This document shows, piece by piece, positions 9,342-17,859 of a stretch of DNA of 64,000 nucleotides. The notes beneath the pieces are model-generated. The model searched no databases. It was not told where the DNA came from and saw only the letters and a program-made list of their open reading frames with translations. Origin of the DNA: Prochlorococcus sp. AG-347-K16. GTDB taxonomy: Bacteria > Cyanobacteriota > Cyanobacteriia > PCC-6307 > Cyanobiaceae. Where the stretch lies: assembly GCA_003281405.1 (NCBI GenBank), contig QCCD01000001.1:185494-249493 (forward strand), written 5' to 3'. A program made the translations under genes and the position numbers. Within the stretch, counting starts at the first letter, position 1. Every line of letters starts with the position of its first letter.

Positions 9342-10883
9342 ATGAATGATTATTTTGAAAAAATACTTCAAGCTGAAGTCTATGAAGTAGCAAAAAAAAC
9401 ACCACTAGAGAAAGCTCATAATTTAAGTAATTTACTTAATAATGAAGTTTTTCTAAAAAGAGAAGATCTTCAGGATGTATTTTCATTCAAAATAAGAGGT
9501 GCATATAACAAAATGAGTAAGCTCTCTAATTCACAGCTTGCTCAGGGAGTAATCACTTCAAGTGCTGGCAATCATGCTCAAGGTGTTGCACTTAGTGCTC
9601 TTAAGTTAAATTGCCAAGCAACCATATTAATGCCCATTACCACACCTCTAGTAAAAGTTAATGCAGTAAAAAATTTAAATGCAAAAGTTATATTATATGG
9701 AGATAACTATGATGAAACTTACAGAGAGGCAATAAGGATTAGCCAAGAAAAGAATTTATGCTTTATTCATCCCTTTGATGATCCAGATGTAATAGCAGGA
9801 CAAGGAACTATAGCTATTGAACTTGAACAGCAGCTTAAGGAAAAACCTTATGCAATTTATATTGCTGTAGGTGGTGGTGGATTGATATCAGGAATATCCC
9901 TATACGTTAAAAATATATGGCCTGAAGTTAAAATAATTGGTGTAGAACCAGAAGATGCTGACGCTATGACGAAATCATTGGAAGAAGAAAAAATTGTGGA
10001 ATTATCCTCTGTCGGTCAATTTGCAGATGGAGTGGCGGTTAAAAAAATTGGTAAAAACACTTTTGATATTTGTAGAAAATATATAGATAAGATGATTAGG
10101 GTTAATACTGATGAAATATGTGCTGCTATAAAAGATGTTTTTGAGGATACTAGATCAATACTAGAGCCCGCAGGAGCTTTATCAATTGCAGGAATGAAAA
10201 AAGATATTTTAAATTCGAATCATTCAAATAAAAAAATGGTTGCGATTGCATGTGGTGCAAATATGAATTTTGAGAGGCTTAGATTTGTAGCAGAAAGAGC
10301 AGAACTTGGAGAGTGTAAGGAAGTAATGATGGCTGTTGAAATTCCTGAACATGCTGGAAGTTTAATTGATTTTTGTAAGTTACTTGATAATAGAAATTTA
10401 ACTGAATTTAGCTACAGGATGTCGAATTCTAAGAATGCTCAGATCTTTGTAGGAGTTCAAGTATATGGATTAAATGATAAAAAAAATCTTTTAAATGTAT
10501 TTAGAAATTCGGAGTACTCATTTATTGACATAAGTGATGATGAATTATCTAAAAATCATCTAAGACATATGGTAGGTGGAAGATTACAAAAGAATTTTAA
10601 AGAAATGGATAATAGAAACTTTGTTGAGCTTTTATACAGATTTGAGTTTCCTGAAAGGCCTGGCGCATTAATAAACTTCCTGAATAATATGAAATCTAAT
10701 TGGTCTATAAGCGTATTTCACTATAGGAATTATGGAGCTGATGTTGGGAAAATTGTTATTGGAGTTTTAATCGATAAAAATGAGATTTTAGAGTGGAAAA
10801 AATTTGTAAGAATTCTAGGCTATAAATTTTGGGATGAAACTCAAAACGATACATATAGATTATTCCTTGGTGCATCAGATTAA
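9342..10883 (+). CDS. ilvA: Biosynthetic threonine dehydratase (ammonia-lyase)
   Basis: PLP enzyme deaminating L-threonine to 2-oxobutanoate, the first committed step of isoleucine synthesis. The catalytic lysine is K50 in FSFKIRGAYNK; the glycine-rich phosphate loop is VGGGGLISG. The 513-residue length includes two C-terminal ACT-like regulatory domains (about residues 325-510) characteristic of the feedback-inhibited biosynthetic form. The opening ATG at 9342 follows an AT-rich region divergent from dxs. Its stop lies only a few bases before the open frame of scpB. Confidence 0.96.
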   Translation: MNDYFEKILQAEVYEVAKKTPLEKAHNLSNLLNNEVFLKREDLQDVFSFKIRGAYNKMSKLSNSQLAQGVITSSAGNHAQGVALSALKLNCQATILMPITTPLVKVNAVKNLNAKVILYGDNYDETYREAIRISQEKNLCFIHPFDDPDVIAGQGTIAIELEQQLKEKPYAIYIAVGGGGLISGISLYVKNIWPEVKIIGVEPEDADAMTKSLEEEKIVELSSVGQFADGVAVKKIGKNTFDICRKYIDKMIRVNTDEICAAIKDVFEDTRSILEPAGALSIAGMKKDILNSNHSNKKMVAIACGANMNFERLRFVAERAELGECKEVMMAVEIPEHAGSLIDFCKLLDNRNLTEFSYRMSNSKNAQIFVGVQVYGLNDKKNLLNVFRNSEYSFIDISDDELSKNHLRHMVGGRLQKNFKEMDNRNFVELLYRFEFPERPGALINFLNNMKSNWSISVFHYRNYGADVGKIVIGVLIDKNEILEWKKFVRILGYKFWDETQNDTYRLFLGASD

Positions 10884-10913
10884 ATTTAAGGTAAATTAGG
10901 AAAGATTTCGGTA

Positions 10914-11456
10914 ATTAAAATTAATCAATCTGATCTAAATACCACACCAATATCTGATATAGATCTAGTTACTAAAGTTGAGGCTGTTCTATATTTGAAA
11001 GGCAGACCAATATCAAAAAAGGATCTTTCAGAAATTACTAATTCTGATATAAACTCAATAAATGATGCAATTAAAGATTTAAAAAATAAATACTCTAATC
11101 CCCAATCAGCTATTGAATTAAATGCAGTTAATAACAGTTTTTCTCTCGAACTAAAATCCAGTCTTAATGAATTCGTCGATGATTTACTTCCTTCTGATTT
11201 GAAAACATCCGAATTAAGGACATTGGCTACTATTGCGATCAAAAAAAAGATCCTACAATCGGATCTTATACTTCTTAGAGGTTCAGGTGCTTATGATCAT
11301 ATTAAAGAATTATTAGAAAAGAAATTTATCGTCAAACGAAAGCAAAAAGATGGTAGATCATTTTGGTTATCATTATCAGAAAAGTTTTTTCAAACTTTTG
11401 CTGTAAGTAATGAATATCTATCAAACATAGGAAGCAATAATAACAAGCAGCAATAA
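10914..11456 (+). CDS. scpB: ScpB, SMC-associated segregation and condensation protein B (non-canonical start)
   Basis: Winged-helix kleisin-complex subunit that works with SMC and ScpA in chromosome condensation. The conserved N-terminal helix LVTKVEAVLYLKGRPIS and the later LRTLATIAIKKKI and ILLRGSGAYDHIKELLEK segments identify the family. The first TTG (10995) lies inside the conserved N-terminal helix and would remove its start, yet the frame is open back to a TAA at 10887 with no ATG, GTG, TTG or CTG. The likely initiators are ATT codons at 10905, 10914 or 10920; 10914 is used here as the middle choice, after a weak AGGA at 10898. With TTG at 10995 the product would be 153 residues. No scpA is in this window. 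Confidence 0.72.
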   Translation: MKINQSDLNTTPISDIDLVTKVEAVLYLKGRPISKKDLSEITNSDINSINDAIKDLKNKYSNPQSAIELNAVNNSFSLELKSSLNEFVDDLLPSDLKTSELRTLATIAIKKKILQSDLILLRGSGAYDHIKELLEKKFIVKRKQKDGRSFWLSLSEKFFQTFAVSNEYLSNIGSNNNKQQ

Positions 11457-11494
11457 TAAGTAAATGTTAGGATATATTAAATTACGACAAGATA

Positions 11495-11773
11495 ATGTTA
11501 TCTGAGATTTTTGCAGTTCTGGGCCAAACTTTATCAATTTATTCTTTCATATTGATAATAAGAATTTTACTTACATGGTTTCCAGGTATTGATTGGAGTA
11601 ACGGTGTTTTATCAGCATTAACTTCTATCACAGATCCTTATTTAAACATTTTTAGAGGTATTATCCCTCCAATAGGTGGATTTGATATTTCATCCTTATT
11701 AGCTTTTTTACTTTTAAATGTTATTCAAAATTTAGTTACAAATCTCCAGTATGCAAGCTTAGGTTATAGCTGA
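11495..11773 (+). CDS. YggT family membrane protein (Ycf19-like)
   Basis: A 92-residue integral membrane protein of the YggT/Ycf19 family, with two hydrophobic helices (about 8-28 and 64-82) separated by a loop containing the conserved ITDPYLNIFRGIIPP segment. Family members have been linked to osmotic tolerance and to nucleoid or thylakoid organisation in different organisms; no function can be read from sequence. It lies 38 bases after scpB on the same strand and converges on the mazG-like gene with 2 bases between the stops. Confidence 0.85.
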   Translation: MLSEIFAVLGQTLSIYSFILIIRILLTWFPGIDWSNGVLSALTSITDPYLNIFRGIIPPIGGFDISSLLAFLLLNVIQNLVTNLQYASLGYS

Positions 11774-11775
11774 AC

Positions 11776-12105
11776 TTATCTATCATCTCCAGAACCTCTT
11801 ATCTTTCCTTTAGCAGCTCTTAATTTTAATTTATCAAGGTTTTGTAATGCAACATCCTCTAAATTGAAATTTAATTCTGTACAAAGATTTGATATGTACC
11901 ACAAAACATCTCCTAATTCTTTTTTAATACCTAATTTTGATTCGTTATCAAATATTCCATTTTTATCTCTTATAACCTTTTTCACTTTTTCTGCCACCTC
12001 ACCAGCCTCTCCAACTAAACCAAGAGTTGGATAAATATTATTTGAGCCTAAATCTGGATATTGTGCTGTTTCTCTAGCTTTTTTCTGATAAGTTTTAAAA
12101 TCCAT
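11776..12105 (-). CDS. MazG-like nucleotide pyrophosphohydrolase
   Basis: A 109-residue single-domain all-alpha NTP pyrophosphohydrolase that likely hydrolyses non-canonical or damaged nucleoside triphosphates. The metal-binding pattern of the MazG superfamily is visible as GEAGEVAEKVKK followed by KKELGDVLWY, i.e. E-x-x-E then E-x-x-D. Full-length MazG has two such domains; this is the short form. It is divergent from pyk, with 61 bases between the starts. The substrate is unknown; marine cyanobacteria and their phages both carry short MazG proteins. Confidence 0.82.
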   Translation of the reverse strand: MDFKTYQKKARETAQYPDLGSNNIYPTLGLVGEAGEVAEKVKKVIRDKNGIFDNESKLGIKKELGDVLWYISNLCTELNFNLEDVALQNLDKLKLRAAKGKIRGSGDDR

Positions 12106-12166
12106 GACTTAAATAACTAACTTTGGGTATGGTAAATTTATTTATATCTAGCAATATTATCTATAT

Positions 12167-13957
12167 ATGTCGAATATTGATTTAAAAAGAAGAACAAAAA
12201 TAGTAGCAACTATTGGTCCTGCAACTCAATCTGAAGAGATAATTACAAATTTAATTAAAGCTGGAGTAACAACATTCAGATTAAATTTCTCACATGGAGA
12301 TCATAAAGATCATGCTGAGAGAATAAAAACTATAAGGGAAGTATCAAAAAAGTTAGAAATAGATATTGGAATATTGCAAGATCTTCAAGGACCTAAAATA
12401 CGATTAGGGCGATTTAAGGATGGGCCAGTAAAAGTTAAAAAAGGCGATAAATTCACACTTACATCAAATGAAGTCGAATGTACAAATACTATTGCAAATG
12501 TAACCTATGACAAACTTTCTCAAGAAGTTAGTGAAGGGAAAAGAATACTTTTAGATGATGGGAAAATAGAAATGATTGTAGAAAAAGTTGATAAAAAAGC
12601 TAATAATTTGGAGTGCGTTGTGACTGTAGGAGGGGTTCTTTCAAACAATAAAGGCGTTAATTTTCCAGATGTTCAATTATCAGTAAAAGCATTAACAGAA
12701 AAAGATAAAGAGGATTTAAAATTCGGTTTATCTGAAGGAGTTGATTGGATAGCACTAAGTTTCGTAAGAAATCCATCCGACATAAATGAGATAAAAGATT
12801 TAATAAACACAAATGGGCATTCAACTCCTGTAGTCGCAAAAATAGAAAAATTTGAAGCAATTGATCAGATCGACTCAGTATTACCTTTATGTGATGGGGT
12901 TATGGTTGCAAGGGGTGATTTAGGAGTAGAAATGCCTGCTGAAGAAGTGCCTCTCTTACAAAAGGAATTAATAAGAAAAGCTAATACATTAGGTATCCCA
13001 ATAATTACAGCGACTCAAATGCTTGATTCTATGGCTTCTAACCCAAGACCAACTAGGGCCGAAGTTAGTGATGTTGCAAATGCAATTCTGGATGGTACAG
13101 ATGCTGTAATGCTTTCAAACGAAACTGCGGTTGGCGATTATCCTGTAGAGGCAGTTGAAACCATGGCAACCATAGCAAGAAGAATTGAAAGGGATTATCC
13201 ACTCAAGGCTATTGAAAGCCACTTACCCAGTACAATCCCAAATGCTATTAGTGCAGCAGTAAGTAATATAGCCAGACAACTTGATGCAGGAGCTATAATC
13301 CCTTTAACTAAATCAGGCTCTACCGCTCGAAATGTAAGTAAGTTCAGACCACCAACACCTATCTTGGCAACTACTACAGAGAGAAGTGTAGCGAGAAGAT
13401 TGCAACTTGTTTGGGGAGTTACTCCAATAGTAGTTAAAAATGATCAAAGAACAGCAAAGACTTTTAGTTTAGCTATGCAAATTGCTCAGGAGATGGGGAT
13501 CCTAAATCAAGGAGATTTAGTAGTCCAAACTGCAGGTACATTAACTGGAATTAGCGGCTCTACAGATTTAATTAAAGTCGGTTTAGTAAGAAAGATTGTA
13601 TCAAGAGGAATTTCAATAGGTGAAGTCGGTGTTACGGGTAAAGCCAGAATAATTAAAAATAATCTTGACATGTCCTTAATTTGCCCAGGAGAAATATTAT
13701 TTGTTCCGAAGGAATTAATGCAAAATATTCCACTGAGTAAAAATATTGCCGGCATTGTTACGAACCAAAATGTAAATGATGTTTATGCTTTGTTCAACAA
13801 AAATAATAAAAAGATTTCAACAATTTGTAATTTAGAAAATATTGATAATCATCAAATCAGTAATGGCGACCTTATTACACTCCAACTTAATGAAGGTGTT
13901 ATTTACATGGGACAAATTGAAGATGATGATGCAATAGATAAATATAAATATGTCTAG
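12167..13957 (+). CDS. pyk: Pyruvate kinase with C-terminal extension
   Basis: Glycolytic enzyme converting phosphoenolpyruvate and ADP to pyruvate and ATP in the cytosol. The start RRTKIVATIGPA, the metal/substrate segment LPLCDGVMVARGDLGVEM and the TATQMLDSM signature are intact. The usual catalytic core plus allosteric domain ends around residue 475; the remaining 120 residues resemble the PEP-utilising enzyme mobile domain found on Bacillus and cyanobacterial pyruvate kinases (GKARIIKNN, GEILFVP). The stop overlaps the start of the ABC permease gene by 8 bases. Confidence 0.96.
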   Translation: MSNIDLKRRTKIVATIGPATQSEEIITNLIKAGVTTFRLNFSHGDHKDHAERIKTIREVSKKLEIDIGILQDLQGPKIRLGRFKDGPVKVKKGDKFTLTSNEVECTNTIANVTYDKLSQEVSEGKRILLDDGKIEMIVEKVDKKANNLECVVTVGGVLSNNKGVNFPDVQLSVKALTEKDKEDLKFGLSEGVDWIALSFVRNPSDINEIKDLINTNGHSTPVVAKIEKFEAIDQIDSVLPLCDGVMVARGDLGVEMPAEEVPLLQKELIRKANTLGIPIITATQMLDSMASNPRPTRAEVSDVANAILDGTDAVMLSNETAVGDYPVEAVETMATIARRIERDYPLKAIESHLPSTIPNAISAAVSNIARQLDAGAIIPLTKSGSTARNVSKFRPPTPILATTTERSVARRLQLVWGVTPIVVKNDQRTAKTFSLAMQIAQEMGILNQGDLVVQTAGTLTGISGSTDLIKVGLVRKIVSRGISIGEVGVTGKARIIKNNLDMSLICPGEILFVPKELMQNIPLSKNIAGIVTNQNVNDVYALFNKNNKKISTICNLENIDNHQISNGDLITLQLNEGVIYMGQIEDDDAIDKYKYV

Positions 13958-15182
13958 GAATATCTCAATAAAAGAAGCCTTAGGTATGGCGACAAAAACT
14001 TTAGTTTCCAACAAATTGAGAAGTTCATTAACAATGCTGGGGATAATTATCGGAAATGCTTCAGTTATTACACTTGTTGGACTTGGTAGAGGGGCTCAGA
14101 CATTAGCAAAAAACCAATTAAGTAATTTAGGTGCCAATGTTTTATTCATTGTACCCGGAAATAATGACACAAGAAGAAGAGGTATTTCATTTCCTAAAAA
14201 CCTAGTTTTAGAAGATGCAATAGCAATAAGCAATCAAGTACCAACAGTTAAAAAAGTAGCTCCTCAAATCTCTGCTAACGAAATAGTGCAATCAAATTCT
14301 AAAAGTTTAAATATTTCAATTGCTGGAGTTACTCCTGAATTTCTTGAAGTAAGAAGCTTTGAAGTAGATAAGGGTAGATTTTTATCAAAAAGTGATGTTA
14401 ATAGTGCAAGAAGTTTTGTTGTAATAGGTCCTGATCTTAAAGACGAATTTTTCAAAGATAAATCTTCCTCACTTGGAAAAAAAATTAGAATTAAAGATCA
14501 CACTTATGAAATTATCGGAATATTAAAACCAAAAGGTGCTGTATTTGGAAGTAATCAAGACAAAAATGCATATATTCCATTAACCACCATGGTCAACAGG
14601 ATTACAGGGAAGGACCCTACTTATGGAGTAAGTTTAAGCTTCATTAGTGTTGAAGCGGTAAATAAAAATGCAACTAGTGCCGCTAAATTTCAAATTACTA
14701 ACTTATTAAGGCAAAGACATAAAATAATCAGAGATGATGACTTTGCGGTTAGATCACAAGAAGATGCATTGAATATAGTAACCAACATAACAAGTGGACT
14801 AACGTTTTTATTGGCTGGTATTGGGGCAGTTTCTTTAGTGGTTGGAGGTATAGGAATCATGAATATTATGCTCGTTTCTGTAAGCGAAAGGACTGAAGAG
14901 ATTGGACTTAGAAAAGCTATAGGAGCTAAACAGTCAGATATATTAATTCAATTTTTAATTGAGGCATTGATTTTATCTACAATTGGAGGATTAATTGGAA
15001 CAACAACGGGGTTATCTGGTGTTTTTCTTTTATCTCTGATAACACCACTTCCTGCATCCGTAGGAATTACAACTACTTTTTCCACCATGATCATTTCAGG
15101 ATCAATAGGTTTAATATTTGGGGTTTTACCTGCAAAAAGAGCTTCTAAATTAGATCCAATTGTTGCATTGAGAAGTTTATAA
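13950..15182 (+). CDS. MacB/FtsX-type ABC transporter permease
   Basis: A 410-residue permease of the type VII (MacB-like) ABC family. An N-terminal transmembrane helix with the conserved LRSSLTMLGIIIG motif is followed by a large periplasmic MacB_PCD domain (about residues 60-260) and a C-terminal FtsX domain with three helices, including GIGIMNIMLVSVSERTEEIG. Such proteins export lipids, peptides or lipoproteins using a separate ATPase, which is not adjacent here. The ATG at 13950 lies inside the end of pyk, implying translational coupling. Substrate unknown. Confidence 0.87.
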   Translation: MSRNISIKEALGMATKTLVSNKLRSSLTMLGIIIGNASVITLVGLGRGAQTLAKNQLSNLGANVLFIVPGNNDTRRRGISFPKNLVLEDAIAISNQVPTVKKVAPQISANEIVQSNSKSLNISIAGVTPEFLEVRSFEVDKGRFLSKSDVNSARSFVVIGPDLKDEFFKDKSSSLGKKIRIKDHTYEIIGILKPKGAVFGSNQDKNAYIPLTTMVNRITGKDPTYGVSLSFISVEAVNKNATSAAKFQITNLLRQRHKIIRDDDFAVRSQEDALNIVTNITSGLTFLLAGIGAVSLVVGGIGIMNIMLVSVSERTEEIGLRKAIGAKQSDILIQFLIEALILSTIGGLIGTTTGLSGVFLLSLITPLPASVGITTTFSTMIISGSIGLIFGVLPAKRASKLDPIVALRSL

Positions 15183-15197
15183 ATAGAATTTATTATA

Positions 15198-15767
15198 ATG
15201 CTCAATTTTTATAAATTAATTGAGATACTGGTGAGTCTTCAATCACTTGTAATAACATCAATGTTACCTGTTTATATTCCACTACCTTTTATCTATAAAC
15301 CTAGTAATAACTTAGTTTTGCCTATCACATGGCAAATTCCAACCATAATTTTATTAACACTTATATTTCATAAAAAAGTTGTATTTAGGGCATTTTCTAT
15401 ATATTTAATTTTGGGGTTATTTATATTTCCTGTCTTTAATCAAGGAGGTTCAATAGGTTATTTGCTAACTCCAAATTTTGGATACTTATTAGGTTTATAT
15501 CCATTAATCAAAATAATTGATAATTTAAATACTAGAAATAAAATAAACGTAAGAAACTTTTTAAAAAATGGATTTATAGCAATAGGTACTATGCATTTAA
15601 CTGGAATATTTTACAACTTGATACAAACTATTTTTTACAATCAACTTCATTTATTTTTATATAATTTAGGGAAATACTCATTAGGTAAGATTGGATATCA
15701 TTTATTAATGCTTTTTCCACTTTTATTACTTATTAAACCTATAGAACGTTTAAAACGTAGCAAATAA
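15198..15767 (+). CDS. bioY: BioY-like S component of an ECF (biotin) transporter
   Basis: A 189-residue very hydrophobic protein with about six transmembrane segments. The middle part matches the BioY pattern: IPLPF near the N-terminus, then LILGLFIFPVFNQGGSIG and LLTPNFGYLLG, the conserved glycine-rich substrate-binding loops. BioY binds biotin and works alone or with EcfA/EcfT energising modules, neither of which is adjacent here. The stop codon overlaps the lspA start by one base (TAATG). The family call rests on motifs, so another vitamin specificity is possible. Confidence 0.75.
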   Translation: MLNFYKLIEILVSLQSLVITSMLPVYIPLPFIYKPSNNLVLPITWQIPTIILLTLIFHKKVVFRAFSIYLILGLFIFPVFNQGGSIGYLLTPNFGYLLGLYPLIKIIDNLNTRNKINVRNFLKNGFIAIGTMHLTGIFYNLIQTIFYNQLHLFLYNLGKYSLGKIGYHLLMLFPLLLLIKPIERLKRSK

Positions 15768-16225
15768 TGATTATTAATATAAAAACAAAATTATATTTTG
15801 TATCTTTAAGTATTTTTATTGTTCTAATAGATCAATTTACGAAATATTTAATGTTTTATAATAAAAAATTATTTATTAATAAAGATTTTCTATTATTCAA
15901 ATTAGACTTTGTAAAAAATTACGGAGCAGCATTTAATATATTTAGTGGTAGTAGAGTATTTTTATCTTTAATAAGTATTTTTTTTTCTATATTACTTATT
16001 TATTTGATATTTAGGAAGAATACTTTAAACTCATTTGATCTATATTCTTATAGCTTTATTCTTGGGGGAACTATTGGTAATGGTATAGATAGGATATATA
16101 GAGGTTTTGTAATTGATTTTATAAATTTAAATATTATAAATTTTCCAGTATTTAATATTGCAGATATATCTATTAATATTGGTTTCATTATTTTACTGTA
16201 TTACATTTTTAAAATTAATCGATAA
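15767..16225 (+). CDS. lspA: Lipoprotein signal peptidase (signal peptidase II)
   Basis: Aspartic protease of the inner membrane that cleaves signal peptides from diacylglyceryl-prolipoproteins. The 152 residues carry four hydrophobic helices and the conserved boxes: DQFTKYLM in helix 1, KNYGAAFNIF, GGTIGNGIDRIYRGFVIDFIN and VFNIADISINIG, which include the two catalytic aspartates. The ATG overlaps the bioY stop by one base, and the GTPase gene starts one base after the lspA stop, so the three genes are probably translated from one mRNA. Confidence 0.93.
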   Translation: MIINIKTKLYFVSLSIFIVLIDQFTKYLMFYNKKLFINKDFLLFKLDFVKNYGAAFNIFSGSRVFLSLISIFFSILLIYLIFRKNTLNSFDLYSYSFILGGTIGNGIDRIYRGFVIDFINLNIINFPVFNIADISINIGFIILLYYIFKINR

Positions 16226-16226
16226 A

Positions 16227-17726
16227 ATGAATTACTTGAAATTAAAGTATATAAAGTATGTAGTATTGATATTATTCCTTTATATTTTATTTTCCATAAT
16301 TATTAGAATAGTAAATATTTATACTCTTTTATTTTTAATTATAATTATTTATACTCTTTATAATATTGATAAAAAATTATTTAAAAAAATAGTTTATAAA
16401 GTTATATATAAAAATAAAAGAAATACACTTTCATTCAAAAATACATATGGTGCTGCCAAGATAAGTTTGGAAGGAGTCGAGAAAATCAACAATAAAATTA
16501 GCGATAAAGTAAAAGCTGAATTGCTAAATTATCAAAAAAATAAACTAGAGTCCCAATTAAAAACAGGAGATTATAAAGTTACTCTTTTTGGAGCAGGTTC
16601 CTCAGGTAAAACATCTATAGCAAGATCTTTATTGAAAAATATTGTCGGTCATACCTCCGCAAAAATAGGTACAACAAAGCAAATTAATAGCTATAAAATT
16701 CGTATACCAATTTTAAAAAGAAATATTAATATAGTTGATACTCCGGGTTTATTCGAGCCATCTAAATTAGGAGAAGAAAGAGAGAAAGCAACAATTATAC
16801 AAGCATCAAATTCTGACTTAGTTCTTTTTGTGTTAGATCAGGACATAAATAAATACGAAAACTATTTAATTAAAGAATTATTAAAATTAAGGAAAAAAAT
16901 AATAATAGTTATAAATAAATGTGATTTGAGGTCTAGAGATGAAAATAACCTTATCAAAGAAAATATAATTTCTATAACATCCGCTAGCAAAAATAAAATT
17001 TCAGTCGTTCAAACAATTGCAGTCCCTCAAAAATCTCCCAATACAAAATCCGATGCTTTAAATTTAGTTCCAGAAGTAGGAAGTTTATTTAGAGAAATAA
17101 TTGAAACCCTCGATAATAATGGTGAAGATTTGTTGGCGGATAATATTCTTTTTCGCTCAAATAAGTTAGGTATTAAAAGTAAAAATTTCGTACAAGAACA
17201 AAGATATTTAATGTCAAATAAAGTGATTAATAAATATATGTGGATAACAGGAGGAGTAATACTAGTTAATCCACTACCAGCTGTTGATTTTCTTACTACT
17301 ACCTCCGTAAACCTTCAAATGATAATGGAGTTATCAAAAATATATGAAATAAAGCTTACAAAAAAGGATGCAAAAGATTTGGCGACTTCATTGCTAAGCG
17401 CATTGGCTAAACAAGGCATACTAAAAGGGGGTCTCGCCATTCTTTCTCCTGCTTTAGCTACAAGCTTGACAAAAATAATATTATCTAAATCTATACAATC
17501 AGTTACAGCAGGCTGGTTAATAAGAATAGTAGGACTAAGTTTGGTTGAATATTTTAAAAATGGTCAAGATTGGGGAGATGGAGGAATTCAAGAAGTAGTA
17601 GATAAGATCTATAGAATAAGTAAGAGAGAGGACATTTTAAATAATTTCGTAAAAGAAGCTATTTCAAAAATTGAAATGAAAAAATACTTTAAATCAAATA
17701 AAAGTTTGCCTCCATTTACTAATTAA
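16227..17726 (+). CDS. Membrane-associated Era-like GTPase with DUF697-type C-terminus
   Basis: A 499-residue protein starting at ATG 16227, immediately after the lspA stop. An upstream in-frame start at 16158 would lie inside lspA and is less likely. Two hydrophobic helices span about residues 10-46. The GTPase domain shows the P-loop GAGSSGKT (122-129), DTPG (171-174) and NKCD (230-233). The C-terminal third holds hydrophobic stretches resembling DUF697 (around GGVILVNPLPAVDFL and KQGILKGGLAILSPALA). Such proteins are common in cyanobacteria and may act in membrane remodelling or stress; no specific role can be assigned. Confidence 0.85.
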   Translation: MNYLKLKYIKYVVLILFLYILFSIIIRIVNIYTLLFLIIIIYTLYNIDKKLFKKIVYKVIYKNKRNTLSFKNTYGAAKISLEGVEKINNKISDKVKAELLNYQKNKLESQLKTGDYKVTLFGAGSSGKTSIARSLLKNIVGHTSAKIGTTKQINSYKIRIPILKRNINIVDTPGLFEPSKLGEEREKATIIQASNSDLVLFVLDQDINKYENYLIKELLKLRKKIIIVINKCDLRSRDENNLIKENIISITSASKNKISVVQTIAVPQKSPNTKSDALNLVPEVGSLFREIIETLDNNGEDLLADNILFRSNKLGIKSKNFVQEQRYLMSNKVINKYMWITGGVILVNPLPAVDFLTTTSVNLQMIMELSKIYEIKLTKKDAKDLATSLLSALAKQGILKGGLAILSPALATSLTKIILSKSIQSVTAGWLIRIVGLSLVEYFKNGQDWGDGGIQEVVDKIYRISKREDILNNFVKEAISKIEMKKYFKSNKSLPPFTN

Positions 17727-17856
17727 TATTGGATAATTGATCATTTAGATAAGTTCTGAAATCAAAGATAGTAATTAAGAGTAAATAAGCAATACAAATA
17801 GCTATAGAGATAAACCCTGTTATTATTGCAATAATTTTTGGTCTAACCATATTCAT
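17719..17856 (-). CDS. Small single-span membrane protein (45 aa)
   Basis: A 45-codon ORF on the minus strand from the ATG at 17854-17856 to the TAG at 17719-17721. It has a short basic start (MNMVRPK), one hydrophobic helix (about residues 8-31) and a polar tail. It begins three bases after the stop of the upstream PLP-decarboxylase gene, the expected spacing for a translationally coupled partner, and its stop overlaps the convergent GTPase gene by 8 bases. The family is not recognised. Its reality rests on operon position and a credible one-helix protein architecture. Confidence 0.6.
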   Translation of the reverse strand: MNMVRPKIIAIITGFISIAICIAYLLLITIFDFRTYLNDQLSNIN

Positions 17857-17859
17857 TAG

